Assembly (NCBI GenBank): GCA_030532425.1
Contig: JAUNLD010000003.1
Location: forward strand, 16,252 to 80,251
From: Lautropia sp.
Lineage (GTDB): Bacteria > Pseudomonadota > Gammaproteobacteria > Burkholderiales > Burkholderiaceae_E
Direction of reading: 5' to 3'
DNA length: 64,000 bases
The position numbers and the translations under genes are program-made. Positions 10,130-18,141 of the stretch are shown here, piece by piece. Below the pieces are notes generated by a model, which saw only the letters and a program-made list of their open reading frames with translations, did not search any database and was not told the DNA's origin. Within the stretch, counting starts at the first letter, position 1, and every line of letters begins with the position of its first letter.

Positions 10130-10798
10130 TCAAACCTCCTTCAGGCGCCCGCGCTCGATCTCCAGCCGGCGGCCACAACGCGCGGCCAGACGCAGATCGT
10201 GCGTGACCAGGATCAGCGTCGAGCCGGCGTCACGATTCAGTGCAAACAGCAGCTCGATCACCCGCTCACCGGTGGCATGATCGAGGCTGCCGGTCGGTTC
10301 GTCGGCAAACAACAAGGCCGGTGAGGGCGCAAAGGCCCTTGCCAGGGCCACCCGCTGCTGCTCTCCCCCCGACAGCGTGCGCGGATAATGGTGCATGCGC
10401 TCGGCCAGCCCCACCCGCGCCAGCAGCGCTTCGGCCTGGGCGCGGGCGGCCGGGTTGCCCGCCAGCTCCAGCGGCAGCATGACGTTTTCCAGCGCCGTCA
10501 TCGATGGCAGCAGCTGAAAGGACTGAAAGACGAAGCCGACATGGGCCGCCCGCCAGCGGGCACGCTGCTCCTCATCCCAGTCGAACAGCGACTGCCCCGC
10601 CACCAGCACCCGGCCCGTGCTGGGCAGATCCAGCCCCGCCAGCAGGCCCAGCAGCGTCGATTTGCCCGAACCGGACGCACCGACGATCGCCACGGTCTCG
10701 CCAGCAGCCACCTCGAAGCTGATGTCTTGCAGGATCGACAGGGTACGATCACTGTCTGGTACGCTCTTGCCCAGTTGTTCGACGCGAATCAGCGACAT
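10130..10798 (-). CDS. ybbA: ABC transporter ATP-binding protein, YbbA/LolD family
   Basis: A 222-residue nucleotide-binding subunit of the MacB/LolD type. It shows Walker [10 protein letters not shown] (about 40), Q-loop [17 protein letters not shown], signature [14 protein letters not shown], Walker [14 protein letters not shown] and H-loop LVTHD. It is divergent from a TesA-like gene, the conserved ybbA/tesA arrangement of many proteobacteria. In that arrangement the usual partner is a large FtsX-type permease (YbbP), but none is visible downstream, where convergent nnr ends 74 bp away. The permease must be encoded elsewhere or be absent. Transported substrate is unknown. Confidence 0.9.
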   Translation of the reverse strand: MSLIRVEQLGKSVPDSDRTLSILQDISFEVAAGETVAIVGASGSGKSTLLGLLAGLDLPSTGRVLVAGQSLFDWDEEQRARWRAAHVGFVFQSFQLLPSMTALENVMLPLELAGNPAARAQAEALLARVGLAERMHHYPRTLSGGEQQRVALARAFAPSPALLFADEPTGSLDHATGERVIELLFALNRDAGSTLILVTHDLRLAARCGRRLEIERGRLKEV

Positions 10799-10895
10799 GA
10801 AGACTTCCTTGAAGAATGGCAGACGGCCGCATCGCGGCCCACGGATGGCCGCGGCAGCCCGGCCGCTTGCAGCCAGCGCTCACGACGGCCCCCCG

Positions 10896-11702
10896 ATGGT
10901 AATGCGCCTGCCCGCCGATGCCGCCGCCATCCGTCGGCCCTCGCGCCGCTGGCTGCTGGGTGCCACCCTGGCAGCCCTGGGCGGCATGCTGGCCGGCGCA
11001 CGCACCGGGCGGGCGGCCTCCCCGCAGGCAGATGCGCCGCAGGCGGCTCAAGCCGGGATCCGGCTTGCGACGGGCACGGTGCCCCACACCGGTACGGCTA
11101 CAGCCACGGGTGCGGGCAAGGATGTGACAACGGCCGGGCCGGTGCTGCTGGTGCTGGGTGACAGCCTGTCGGCCGCCTATGGCCTGCGCCAGGAACAGGG
11201 CTGGGTCAGCCTGCTGGCCCGACGGCTGGCCGATGACGGGAGTGACCTGCGCCGTCCCAACTGGCGGGTCGTCAACGCCAGCATCAGCGGCGAGACCACC
11301 GCAGGCGGCCGCAACCGCCTGCCGGCGCTGCTCGAGCAGCACAAGCCGGCCCTGGTGCTGATCGAGCTGGGCGGCAACGACGCGCTGCGCGGCCTGCCCC
11401 TGGCTGCCGCCTCGGCCAACCTGCAACAGATGGTGCGCGATGCCCATGCCGCCGGTGCCCGCACCCTGCTGGTGGGCATGCAGATCCCGCCCAACTACGG
11501 CCGTGCCTACGCCACGCAGTTCGAGCAGATGTTCGTGCAGGTGGCCAGACAGAACGGCAGTGCGCTCGTCCCCTTCATCCTGGAAGGATTCGGGCACGAC
11601 CGCAGCTGGTTCCAGGCCGATGGCATCCACCCCAACGCCGACGCCCAGCCCAAAATGTTGGATAATGTCTGGCCTGTACTGAAAACGCTGCTACTCCCCT
11701 GA
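10896..11702 (+). CDS. tesA: GDSL/SGNH-family arylesterase, TesA-like
   Basis: A periplasmic SGNH hydrolase of about 268 residues that cleaves acyl-CoA, lysophospholipid or aryl esters. Block I is VLVLGDSLSAAYGL, with the nucleophilic Ser in GDS; block III is ELGGNDALRG; the catalytic Asp/His pair is in WFQADGIHPN near the C-terminus. The N-terminus has a twin-arginine-like signal peptide (PSRRWLLGATLAALGGMLAG) and a linker rich in Ala, Gly and Thr of about 45 residues. The start is uncertain: ATG at 10896, ATG at 10902 and ATG at 10797 are all in frame and none has a good Shine-Dalgarno sequence. Divergent from ybbA. Confidence 0.88.
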   Translation: MVMRLPADAAAIRRPSRRWLLGATLAALGGMLAGARTGRAASPQADAPQAAQAGIRLATGTVPHTGTATATGAGKDVTTAGPVLLVLGDSLSAAYGLRQEQGWVSLLARRLADDGSDLRRPNWRVVNASISGETTAGGRNRLPALLEQHKPALVLIELGGNDALRGLPLAAASANLQQMVRDAHAAGARTLLVGMQIPPNYGRAYATQFEQMFVQVARQNGSALVPFILEGFGHDRSWFQADGIHPNADAQPKMLDNVWPVLKTLLLP

Positions 11703-11777
11703 CATGCAGGAGCCCTGACAAGGCCTGCATGGCATATTGCCTGCCGCAACAGCGTTTGCAGCAGCGCCACCCTGCCC

Positions 11778-11862
11778 GCCCGAGTGGTGAAACTGGTAGA
11801 CACAAGGGACTTAAAATCCCTCGACTTCGGTCGTGCCGGTTCGATTCCGGCCTCGGGCACCA
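11778..11862 (+). tRNA. tRNA-Leu (anticodon UAA)
   Basis: An 85-nt class II tRNA. Acceptor GCCCGAG (11778-11784) pairs with CTCGGGC (11852-11858), the CCA end is encoded at 11860-11862, and the anticodon arm AGGGA-CTTAAAA-TCCCT gives anticodon UAA. A variable arm and the T arm with GTTCGATTC are present. It lies 75 bp after the tesA-like gene. Confidence 0.96.
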
Positions 11863-11945
11863 CTTCATGGCACGCGTCACAACCTGGGCAGCCTCCCCAG
11901 GCCATGCCCGTCGTGTCCGTTCAACGCCATGTTTTGCCCCAGCGC

Positions 11946-11973
11946 TTGCGTTTCTCAAACGCTTCGTTATAAT
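11946..11973 (+). promoter_or_regulatory. Sigma-70-type promoter of the first tRNA-Gly
   Basis: TTGCGT (11946-11951), a 16-bp spacer and a perfect TATAAT (11968-11973) lie 15 bp before the first base of the tRNA. The second tRNA-Gly copy has an analogous element. Confidence 0.65.
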
Positions 11974-11985
11974 CATGGCTTCTTC

Positions 11986-12082
11986 GACGCGGGAATAGCT
12001 CAGTTGGTAGAGCGCAACCTTGCCAAGGTTGAGGTCGCGAGTTCGAGACTCGTTTCCCGCTCCAGATTCTGGCCGGCAGATG
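11986..12082 (+). repeat. 97-bp direct repeat, copy 1 (contains tRNA-Gly)
   Basis: This segment is identical to 13429-13525. It covers the whole tRNA-Gly gene plus three bases upstream and 18 bases of 3' flank (ending in GGCCGGCAGATG). The spacing of 1443 bp encloses the esterase gene. Confidence 0.9.
11989..12064 (+). tRNA. tRNA-Gly (anticodon GCC), copy 1
   Basis: A 76-nt cloverleaf. Acceptor GCGGGAA (11989-11995) pairs with TTCCCGC (12054-12060), CCA is encoded at 12062-12064, and the anticodon stem AACCT/AGGTT presents GCC. It is identical in sequence to the copy at 13432 and is followed by a strong terminator. Confidence 0.97.
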
Positions 12083-12103
12083 TCATCAGCAGCCTGCCCG
12101 CTC

Positions 12104-12130
12104 AAAAAGGGACCATGCGGTCCCTTTTTT
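12104..12130 (+). terminator. Rho-independent terminator of tRNA-Gly copy 1
   Basis: AAAAAGGGACC (12104-12114), a 4-nt loop and GGTCCCTTTTT form an 11-bp stem ending in a T-run, 40 bp after the tRNA. From here to the esterase start at 12411, about 280 bp, I see no further gene or strong motif apart from the esterase ribosome-binding site. Confidence 0.88.
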
Positions 12131-12410
12131 CATTTCTGCACGGCACGACCTCCCGGATCGCCCGGGACCATGCCCCGCTGCCTGACACCCTGCCGGAAAC
12201 CGGGTTTTGCGACCCTTGCCGGCCACCGCCACCAGGCGACGGCTTTGGGCTTGGCTCCCGCCCCCCGTCAGCGCAAGAGCATGCCCCGTCATGACCGCTT
12301 CTGGCCATGCGCAAGGATCAGCCGGGCTGAGATGAATGTCATTGCCGCGTGCGGCATCCGTATGGACAATGGGCCGATCAGATCGCCCAGGCACCATCGC
12401 GGAGGCCTTC

Positions 12411-13364
12411 ATGCGTCCCTCCTTCCAGCAAGCCATCGCCGCACTGGGTGATGTGCTGACCCCATCAACGATTCAGGCCACCGCCGAGCTGCTGGCTCCG
12501 GGGGCGGCCGTGCCCGATGCCGCGCAGGGTCTTCAGCATCACGATCAGCCCTATGGGCCTCATCCGCGCCACCGGCTCGATCTCTACGGCATCCGTCCCG
12601 ACGGTCCGCTGCGCGACATCCTGCTGTTCGTGCATGGCGGCGGCTTTGACGGCGGCGACAAGGGCGGGGCCAACACCCCCTTCTATCGCAACGTCGGCGC
12701 CTGGGCTGCCGCCCACGACATGCTGGGCGTCATCATCAATTATCGTCTGGCCCCCTCCCACGTCTGGCCCTGCGGCCACGAGGACGTGATTGCCGTCATC
12801 CACTGGTTGCAGCAATATGCCCAGCGACTGGGGGGCAATCCCCGCCGGATCTGGCTGATGGGCCACTCGGCCGGCGCCGCCCATGTGGCCGCCACCGTGG
12901 GCCAGTTCACCCGTCAGGCCCGTGCCCACGAGCTGGCGGGTGCGCTGATGCTCTCGGGCCTCTACGATCCGGCCGTCGACATCGACCATCCCGGCACCTT
13001 GTCCTACTACGGCATCAGGCCACGGATGCGTGCCAGCCACAGCAGCCTGCATGAGCTGGCACAGGCCCGCCTGCCCTGCCTGTTTGCCTGTGCGCAGTTC
13101 GATACCCCCCTGTTCCGCCAGCAGGCCACACGGGTCAGTGAAGCCTTCCTGATCCAGCAGGGCCAGCTGCCGCCCCTGATCGATCTGCCCCACCACAACC
13201 ATGTCAGCCCGGTCTTCGTGCTGGGCTCGGCCGACGACGATGTCGGACCACAGCTGATGTCCTTCATCCGCACCGGTCGCCTGCCCTCACCCAGCGCCGA
13301 TGAGGATGAGGACATGCTGGATGGGCTGGACATCGACGCACTTGCCGGCAACAACGGCTTCTGA
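12411..13364 (+). CDS. Alpha/beta-hydrolase-fold esterase
   Basis: A 317-residue serine hydrolase of the HSL/BD-FAE-like carboxylesterase group. The oxyanion-hole motif HGGGFDGGDKGG lies near residue 75, the nucleophile elbow is GHSAGAAH near 155, and the likely acid/His pair is near the C-terminus (LPHHNHVS). VIINYRLAPSHVWP is typical of the group. The start at 12411 is supported by a strong GGAGG at 12401-12405; an in-frame ATG at 12336 has no such signal. No signal peptide is seen, so it is probably cytoplasmic. The substrate is unknown. The gene sits between two identical tRNA-Gly loci with no other partner. Confidence 0.85.
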   Translation: MRPSFQQAIAALGDVLTPSTIQATAELLAPGAAVPDAAQGLQHHDQPYGPHPRHRLDLYGIRPDGPLRDILLFVHGGGFDGGDKGGANTPFYRNVGAWAAAHDMLGVIINYRLAPSHVWPCGHEDVIAVIHWLQQYAQRLGGNPRRIWLMGHSAGAAHVAATVGQFTRQARAHELAGALMLSGLYDPAVDIDHPGTLSYYGIRPRMRASHSSLHELAQARLPCLFACAQFDTPLFRQQATRVSEAFLIQQGQLPPLIDLPHHNHVSPVFVLGSADDDVGPQLMSFIRTGRLPSPSADEDEDMLDGLDIDALAGNNGF

Positions 13365-13390
13365 TGAGCAGAAATTTTTTGTCAGGGGCT

Positions 13391-13419
13391 TTGCAAAACC
13401 CAAAACTTGTGTCTATAAT
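13391..13419 (+). promoter_or_regulatory. Sigma-70-type promoter of the second tRNA-Gly
   Basis: TTGCAA (13391-13396), a 17-bp spacer and TATAAT (13414-13419) lie 12 bp before the tRNA, inside the short gap after the esterase stop codon. Confidence 0.7.
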
Positions 13420-13428
13420 GTCGTCTTT

Positions 13429-13525
13429 GACGCGGGAATAGCTCAGTTGGTAGAGCGCAACCTTGCCAAGGTTGAGGTCGCGAGTTCGAGACTCGTTTCC
13501 CGCTCCAGATTCTGGCCGGCAGATG
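13429..13525 (+). repeat. 97-bp direct repeat, copy 2 (contains tRNA-Gly)
   Basis: Identical to 11986-12082. Beyond the repeat the two loci remain only loosely similar (CAGCCTG, then a hairpin with an AAAGGGACC arm), as expected for an old duplication of a tRNA-plus-terminator unit. Confidence 0.9.
13432..13507 (+). tRNA. tRNA-Gly (anticodon GCC), copy 2
   Basis: A 76-nt tRNA identical to copy 1, with anticodon GCC and encoded CCA at 13505-13507. It has its own promoter and terminator. Confidence 0.97.
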
Positions 13526-13548
13526 CCTTACGCAGCCTGTCGGCCCAT

Positions 13549-13573
13549 AAAGGGACCCCAGGGTCCCTTTTTT
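13549..13573 (+). terminator. Rho-independent terminator of tRNA-Gly copy 2
   Basis: AAAGGGACCC (13549-13558) and GGGTCCCTTT (13561-13570) form a tight hairpin running into TTTTTT, 42 bp after the tRNA. Confidence 0.88.
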
Positions 13574-13712
13574 GCATCTGGACGACCGGCGGCAGAAGGA
13601 AAGGATGCGGTGCATCGCCCGCCCATCCCGGTCCGTGGTATCCGGGCATCTTCCTGCCTCAGGCCAGCACACGGCTATCATCGCCCTGATCCCCTGCTGC
13701 CGAGTGCGCCCC

Positions 13713-14459
13713 ATGAAAATCGAAGTCTGGTCCGATATCTACTGCCCGTTCTGCTACCTGGGCGAGCAATACCTGAAGCAGGCGCTGGCAGGTTTTGCCC
13801 ACGCCAGTGACGTGGACATCGTTTACCGCAGCTTCGAGCTGGACCCTTCGCTGCCCAAGGGGGAGCCCGGGCAAGTTTACGAGTATCTGGCGGCCAAATA
13901 CCAGATTTCGATCGACAAGGCCCGCCAGACCTGCGCCGGGATCCAGCAACAGGGACAGGCCGTGGGCCTGACGATGAACATGGACCAGGCCGTCATCAGC
14001 AACACCTTCGACGCCCATCGCCTGATCCAGTTCGCACAGGCCGAGGGCAAGGGTCAGGCGATGGTCGACCGTCTCTTCGAGGCCCATTTCCGCGATGGGC
14101 TCAACGTGGGCGACCTCGACACGCTGGTGAGGCTCGCCACCGAAGTCGGGCTGGACGGGGAAGCAACCCGCCGGATGCTGGCCGGGCAGGACTTTGCCGC
14201 TCAGGTGCAGCAGGATCAGGCCGAAGGCGCGCAGCTGGGCGTGACCGGTGTGCCTTTCTTCGTCTTCGATCGCCTGTTTGCCGTGCACGGCGCCCTGCCG
14301 ACACGCGAGTTCGAGGCCGCGCTGCAAAAGGCCTGGGCAGAACGTCAGGGTGCCGCCCCCATTCCCAGGCCCAATGGCCAGGCAAACGGCCACGCCAACG
14401 GCATCGACCCATCCGGTTCAGCGGATGCCTGCGGGCCGGACGGGTGTACGCTTCACTGA
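13713..14459 (+). CDS. frnE: DsbA-family oxidoreductase, FrnE-like
   Basis: A 248-residue thioredoxin-fold protein of the FrnE branch of DsbA-like proteins. The N-terminus IEVWSDIYCPFCYLGE carries the redox CPFC motif (about residues 11-14) without a signal peptide, as in cytosolic FrnE proteins. An all-helical insertion follows, then the cis-Pro loop GVTGVPFFVFDRLFAVHGA near residue 185. The C-terminal tail DACGPDGCTLH provides the second Cys pair seen in FrnE homologues. The start is taken at 13713 because MKIEVW fits the family N-terminus; the ribosome-binding site is weak. Its last bases overlap the convergent VOC gene by 7 bp. Confidence 0.9.
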   Translation: MKIEVWSDIYCPFCYLGEQYLKQALAGFAHASDVDIVYRSFELDPSLPKGEPGQVYEYLAAKYQISIDKARQTCAGIQQQGQAVGLTMNMDQAVISNTFDAHRLIQFAQAEGKGQAMVDRLFEAHFRDGLNVGDLDTLVRLATEVGLDGEATRRMLAGQDFAAQVQQDQAEGAQLGVTGVPFFVFDRLFAVHGALPTREFEAALQKAWAERQGAAPIPRPNGQANGHANGIDPSGSADACGPDGCTLH

Positions 14460-14920
14460 TTCCCCTTCCCAATCGTGGCTGAACCTTCTTCAGCAGCCAC
14501 ATCCACCATCCACGGGATGCCGAAACGGTCGGTCAGCTGTCCGAAGCCCTGTGAAAAGAAGGTCGGGCCAAAGGGCATCGTCACCGTCCCGCCTTCGGCC
14601 AGGGCGTTGAAGATGCGCTCGCCTTCGACAGCATCTGCTGCGGTGAACGCAATCCAGATGCCCTGCGGCTTCTGGTAGCCGGCTTCCTCACCGCAGAAGC
14701 CGGCCACGACATCGGAGGCCATCAGCTGCCCGCCGCCATGCACCAGACGGGCATGCATCACTTTCTGCTGATCGGCCTCGGACAGCGGCGGCGCACCTTC
14801 CTCGGGCGGCATGTCGCCAAAGCGGTACAGATCGACCACCTGGCCACCCAGCACCCGGGCATAGAAATTCATGGCCTCGGCGCAATCACCGTTGAAATGA
14901 AGATAGGGCGTGAAACGCAT
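14453..14920 (-). CDS. VOC-superfamily protein, PhnB/YdcE-like
   Basis: A 155-residue single-chain vicinal-oxygen-chelate protein. It opens with RFTPYLHFNGDCAEAMNFYARVLGG and carries GPTFFSQGFGQLTDRFGIPWMVD near the C-terminus, both standard for the PhnB-like (3-demethylubiquinone methyltransferase-like) VOC subfamily. A Shine-Dalgarno AGGAG precedes the start by 7 bp. Members are cytoplasmic, and their enzymatic role is usually unassigned; none is proposed here. It lies downstream of, and in the same direction as, the AraC-family gene, with about 200 bp between. Confidence 0.85.
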   Translation of the reverse strand: MRFTPYLHFNGDCAEAMNFYARVLGGQVVDLYRFGDMPPEEGAPPLSEADQQKVMHARLVHGGGQLMASDVVAGFCGEEAGYQKPQGIWIAFTAADAVEGERIFNALAEGGTVTMPFGPTFFSQGFGQLTDRFGIPWMVDVAAEEGSATIGKGNQ

Positions 14921-15117
14921 CGTTCGGCTCCTGATGGGAAGACAGTGTCGGGCATGCGCTGAAAACGCAGGCCCGATCCCGGGGCCCGTTCAGCGCCTGC
15001 CGCTTCCGCCCCCTTGTCGCGCGGGGGCGATCCGCTCATCACGGGTGAAAGCTTAGGGCAAAGCCGCCATCGGCATTTGTCACGGATTGCAGGTCCCCCA
15101 CAACAGGTCACGCTCCC

Positions 15118-15903
15118 TCAGCGCCCTCGCCTGCGCAGATACTCGAACAGCAACCGGGGCAGGTTGACGGTGATGGGCGGGTCACTGGGCTGCAGCGGAC
15201 GCAGGTGCAGCGCCACACTCAGCGGTGCCTGCAGCGGAAAACGGATCGGCGCCGGGTGCATGCCACGCGGGCAGTGATCGAGGCGGAAATAATGCAGCGG
15301 GTTGCCGCTCGGGGCGATTTCGCAGCCCAGCAGGTGGTATTGGCCATCGGGCACGGCGTCGATGACGAAAGCGCGCTGGCCGAAGAGCGCCGCACCCACC
15401 ACCGGCACACCCCGCGGGATCGGCTCATGAAAGAGGCCCGCGAACACCACATGACGCGGGCTGCTGCCCCCTTCGACATGCACCGTCAGCGCCTGCGGCT
15501 GCGGATGGAGAACCGGATCGAAGCTGTGGTGCATCAGCACGCGCGCGCGCGCATCGGCCAGCTGCTCGGTCATCGTGCGGCCAAGCCGGCCGGCCTGCGC
15601 CCGGTAGTCACGCGGCGTCTGGCCGGTATGCAGCCGGAAACGGTGGCTGTAGGTGGCGGCGCTGGCATGCCCGGCTTCGAGCTGGGAGCTGATGATGGAC
15701 TCGCCCGAGACCAGCGGGCCGATGCCCTGCTCGATCTTCAGCGCCGCGATGTAATCGCGCAGCGACAGCCCCGTGCACTGCCGGAACCAGCGGCTGAGTG
15801 CAAAGCGGCTGATGCCGAAATGCGCGGCCAGTTGCGCCGGCGTGGGGTTGTTGTGCAGCTCGGCGCGGATGTGGGCGGTGAGCGCCTCAAGGGTGATGGA
15901 CAT
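15118..15903 (-). CDS. AraC-family transcriptional regulator
   Basis: A 261-residue regulator with its DNA-binding domain at the N-terminus (about 5-105). The first HTH is TPAQLAAHFGISRFALSRWFRQCTG and the second is ASAATYSHRFRLHTGQTPRDYR. This N-terminal HTH arrangement, followed by a C-terminal effector-type region (about 115-255), is that of the SoxS/Rob-like group with GyrI-like domains. The C-terminal part is not clearly recognisable. The effector is unknown. It is divergent from a SAM-dependent methyltransferase gene across about 275 bp, which makes that gene a candidate target by position only. Confidence 0.85.
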   Translation of the reverse strand: MSITLEALTAHIRAELHNNPTPAQLAAHFGISRFALSRWFRQCTGLSLRDYIAALKIEQGIGPLVSGESIISSQLEAGHASAATYSHRFRLHTGQTPRDYRAQAGRLGRTMTEQLADARARVLMHHSFDPVLHPQPQALTVHVEGGSSPRHVVFAGLFHEPIPRGVPVVGAALFGQRAFVIDAVPDGQYHLLGCEIAPSGNPLHYFRLDHCPRGMHPAPIRFPLQAPLSVALHLRPLQPSDPPITVNLPRLLFEYLRRRGR

Positions 15904-16179
15904 GGTGGGGGTCTCGCTTCATCAGGATACCTTGCCGCGGGCCATCTTAGCGTCAGGCCCACATCCCTGAAACCCTTCGGCCAGCATGGCTTTCCGACGG
16001 CCCTGCCCAGCGTGCAGGGGGATGCCAGCTTCACATCAGCCAATGCCCGGTGCCATGCGTTCTCCTGTACATCACACCACTAGAAATGCAATCGCGTATC
16101 ATTCAAATGACAGGCCATGCACCGCGACCACAGGCCTTGCCGGGCCGGCGACGCATGGCGCAAGACGAGGGACGCTGCC

Positions 16180-17010
16180 ATGAATACCCCGGTTCAGACC
16201 CCCACCGCGCTCTCGGCCGTGCCGTCCACGCTGCGCATTCCGCTGGCAGCCCGCGCACTGGGTGCCCAGCTGTTTCCGCACCTGGCGCTCGATGACCAGC
16301 ATGCCGTCGCCGCCCTGGCGCGCATGCAGGACGATGGCCAGCAGTGGCTGCGGGATCGCAAGAGCATCTACGGCAATCTGGCACGCACGCACTGCTTTCG
16401 CGACGAGGCCCGTGCCTTCCTGGCACAGTACCCCGATGCCACGGTGTTCAACCTCGGCTGCGGGCTGGCCGACTATCTGCAATGGCTGGACAACGGGCAG
16501 ATGCAGATGGTGGATGCCGATCTGGCCGAGGTGATGGCGATCCGTCGCGAGATCATGCCATCGCGGCATGCGCGCCACCGGCTGCTCGATACGGATCTGT
16601 GCACGCCCGACTGGTGGGAAGGACTGGGCCTGCCACGTGATCGCCAGGGCACGCCGGTGTGCCTGATCTGCGAAGGAGTGCTGATGTACCTGCCGCCGGC
16701 CACGGTCACGGCCCTGCTGCGTACCTTTGGCGAGCATGCGCCGACCGGCTCACGCCTGCTGTTTGACGCGATGTGCTGGAAAGCGGTGGGGAACGCCAGA
16801 CATCATGCTTCGGTACAGCATACCGCGGCCGAATTCCTCTGGGGGCCGCGCAGGAGTACCGAGCTGGCCGCCGTTCACCCCCGGCTGGTGCTGCGGGCCG
16901 AGCATGCGGTGATGAAGGGCTACAGCCTGCCGTTCACACTGATGCAGACGGTATTCCGTACCCTGAGCGGCGTACCGATCTATGCCGTCTATGTGCTGGG
17001 GGTGGACTGA
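16180..17010 (+). CDS. Class I SAM-dependent methyltransferase, leucine-carboxymethyltransferase (LCM/TcmP) family
   Basis: A 276-residue methyltransferase. The SAM-binding motif is TVFNLGCGLADYLQWL (about residues 88-103), followed by acidic motif II MVDADLAEVM and the LICEGVLMYLPP motif typical of the LCM/PPM1/TcmP family (about 165-176). In bacteria such proteins methylate small molecules, often in polyketide pathways; nothing here identifies the substrate. The start at 16180 has GAGGGA upstream; an in-frame ATG at 16117 lacks support. Divergent from the AraC-family regulator. Confidence 0.85.
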   Translation: MNTPVQTPTALSAVPSTLRIPLAARALGAQLFPHLALDDQHAVAALARMQDDGQQWLRDRKSIYGNLARTHCFRDEARAFLAQYPDATVFNLGCGLADYLQWLDNGQMQMVDADLAEVMAIRREIMPSRHARHRLLDTDLCTPDWWEGLGLPRDRQGTPVCLICEGVLMYLPPATVTALLRTFGEHAPTGSRLLFDAMCWKAVGNARHHASVQHTAAEFLWGPRRSTELAAVHPRLVLRAEHAVMKGYSLPFTLMQTVFRTLSGVPIYAVYVLGVD

Positions 17011-17356
17011 TCCCGAAGGATGGACCGAAGAGTCCGCATGCTGCCCGTCGCCCCGGCTTCATGCCGTGCGAGTCCCTGCCCGCCAGGCTCCCTGTCCAGG
17101 ACTTGCTTGTCCAGCGCTTCCTGTTCAGGGCCTCCTCGTCCAGAGCCTCCCGGGAACCTGGTCATGGCCCCACCCGAACCAGTGCCCCTGCCCTGATGGA
17201 TGTCATTCAGACACCTTTTATTTATTTTGTTAAATTGATATTCATGCACGACGGCTGTCAAGGCGTCCATCCGGGAGGCGCCCCGTCCTGCACGGTCGGC
17301 ACACGTGGCAGGCCATGTCACGGCCCGGCCGGCCCAACCCAAGGGAGTTCATCATC
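17011..17356. other. 346-bp intergenic stretch before the yagU-like gene
   Basis: It holds the 15-bp tandem repeat at 17088-17147, then an AT-rich patch at about 17210-17245 (TTTTATTTATTTTGTTAAA) that stands out from the GC-rich surroundings and probably includes the promoter of the next gene. No convincing gene is seen. Confidence 0.6.
17088..17147. repeat. Degenerate 15-bp tandem repeat, four copies
   Basis: Four consecutive 15-bp units (17088, 17103, 17118, 17133) share the core TGTCCAG or TGTTCAG/CGTCCAG and similar flanks. A period of 15 keeps any reading frame, but no start codon, ribosome-binding site or codon bias suggests translation. Confidence 0.75.
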
Positions 17357-17911
17357 ATGTGGGACAAGAAAGTCAACCGCCAGGTCATCATCTGGACGAC
17401 GCTGATCGGCGGCTTCATCAGCTCGCTGGTCAAGTGGGGGTCGGAAGTCAACATGCCCCCGCGCATGCCCGGTGAAATCTCTCCCCCCGGTGCCAACATC
17501 GATGCCTGGCTGGGATGGCTGGGCTTCAATTCCCATTCGCTCGACTACGTCTACCAGGGTGTGACCGTGCCCGGTGCGGTCACCCTCTATCACTGGGGCT
17601 TCAGTTTCGTCTTCGCCCTGGTCTACGTGCTGGGTTCGGTCTGGTGGCCCCGGATCCGCCTGTGGTGGGGGGCGTGGTACGGCATCCTCATCACCGTCAT
17701 CATGCACGGGCTGCTGATCCCGATGTTCGGCTTCCGCAACCCCGCCTATGCCGACGGTGCCACCGGCTGGATGTGGAATCTCAACCAGGCCGAGCTGTGG
17801 AGCGAATTCCTCGGCCACATCTACTGGTCGGTATCGATCGAGATCTGCATGATCGCCGTGCTGGCCCATTTCGGTCGCCCGCTCTACGGCAACGCCTGGG
17901 TCGAGCGCTGA
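17357..17911 (+). CDS. yagU: YagU-like (DUF1440) inner-membrane protein
   Basis: A 184-residue membrane protein with about four hydrophobic segments: one near the N-terminus (VIIWTTLIGGFISSLVKWG), then GFSFVFALVYVLGSVWW, WYGILITVIMHGLLIPM and a last one near 160-175. The pattern WG-SEVNMPPR, SPPGANIDAWL and LWSEFLGHIYW matches the YagU family, which in E. coli is linked to acid resistance. That role is family knowledge, not evident here. AAGGGAG at 17341-17347 supports the start at 17357. It stands as a single gene. Confidence 0.85.
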   Translation: MWDKKVNRQVIIWTTLIGGFISSLVKWGSEVNMPPRMPGEISPPGANIDAWLGWLGFNSHSLDYVYQGVTVPGAVTLYHWGFSFVFALVYVLGSVWWPRIRLWWGAWYGILITVIMHGLLIPMFGFRNPAYADGATGWMWNLNQAELWSEFLGHIYWSVSIEICMIAVLAHFGRPLYGNAWVER

Positions 17912-18141
17912 GATCGTCGTCTCGGCACCGCTTGCCGCGGGCCCGGACAACGCCAACCGACCGTTCGTCCCGGTCATCCGTCCCCGCGGCGGCTCGTTGC
18001 GCCATCATCATCCGTCTCGGTTAAAAAAGCGCCGGTTTCGTACCGGGCGCCGCCTGCGGGCGCTTGTGCCCGGTGCAGCGGCAGCCGCCTGTTGCGGGGG
18101 GCTGCCGGTGACGATGGACCCCTTCCCGCTGCGAGCCTCTC

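Noticed and set aside
17088-17147. Possible CRISPR array
   Set aside because: The units are contiguous without spacers and degenerate, so this is a simple tandem repeat.
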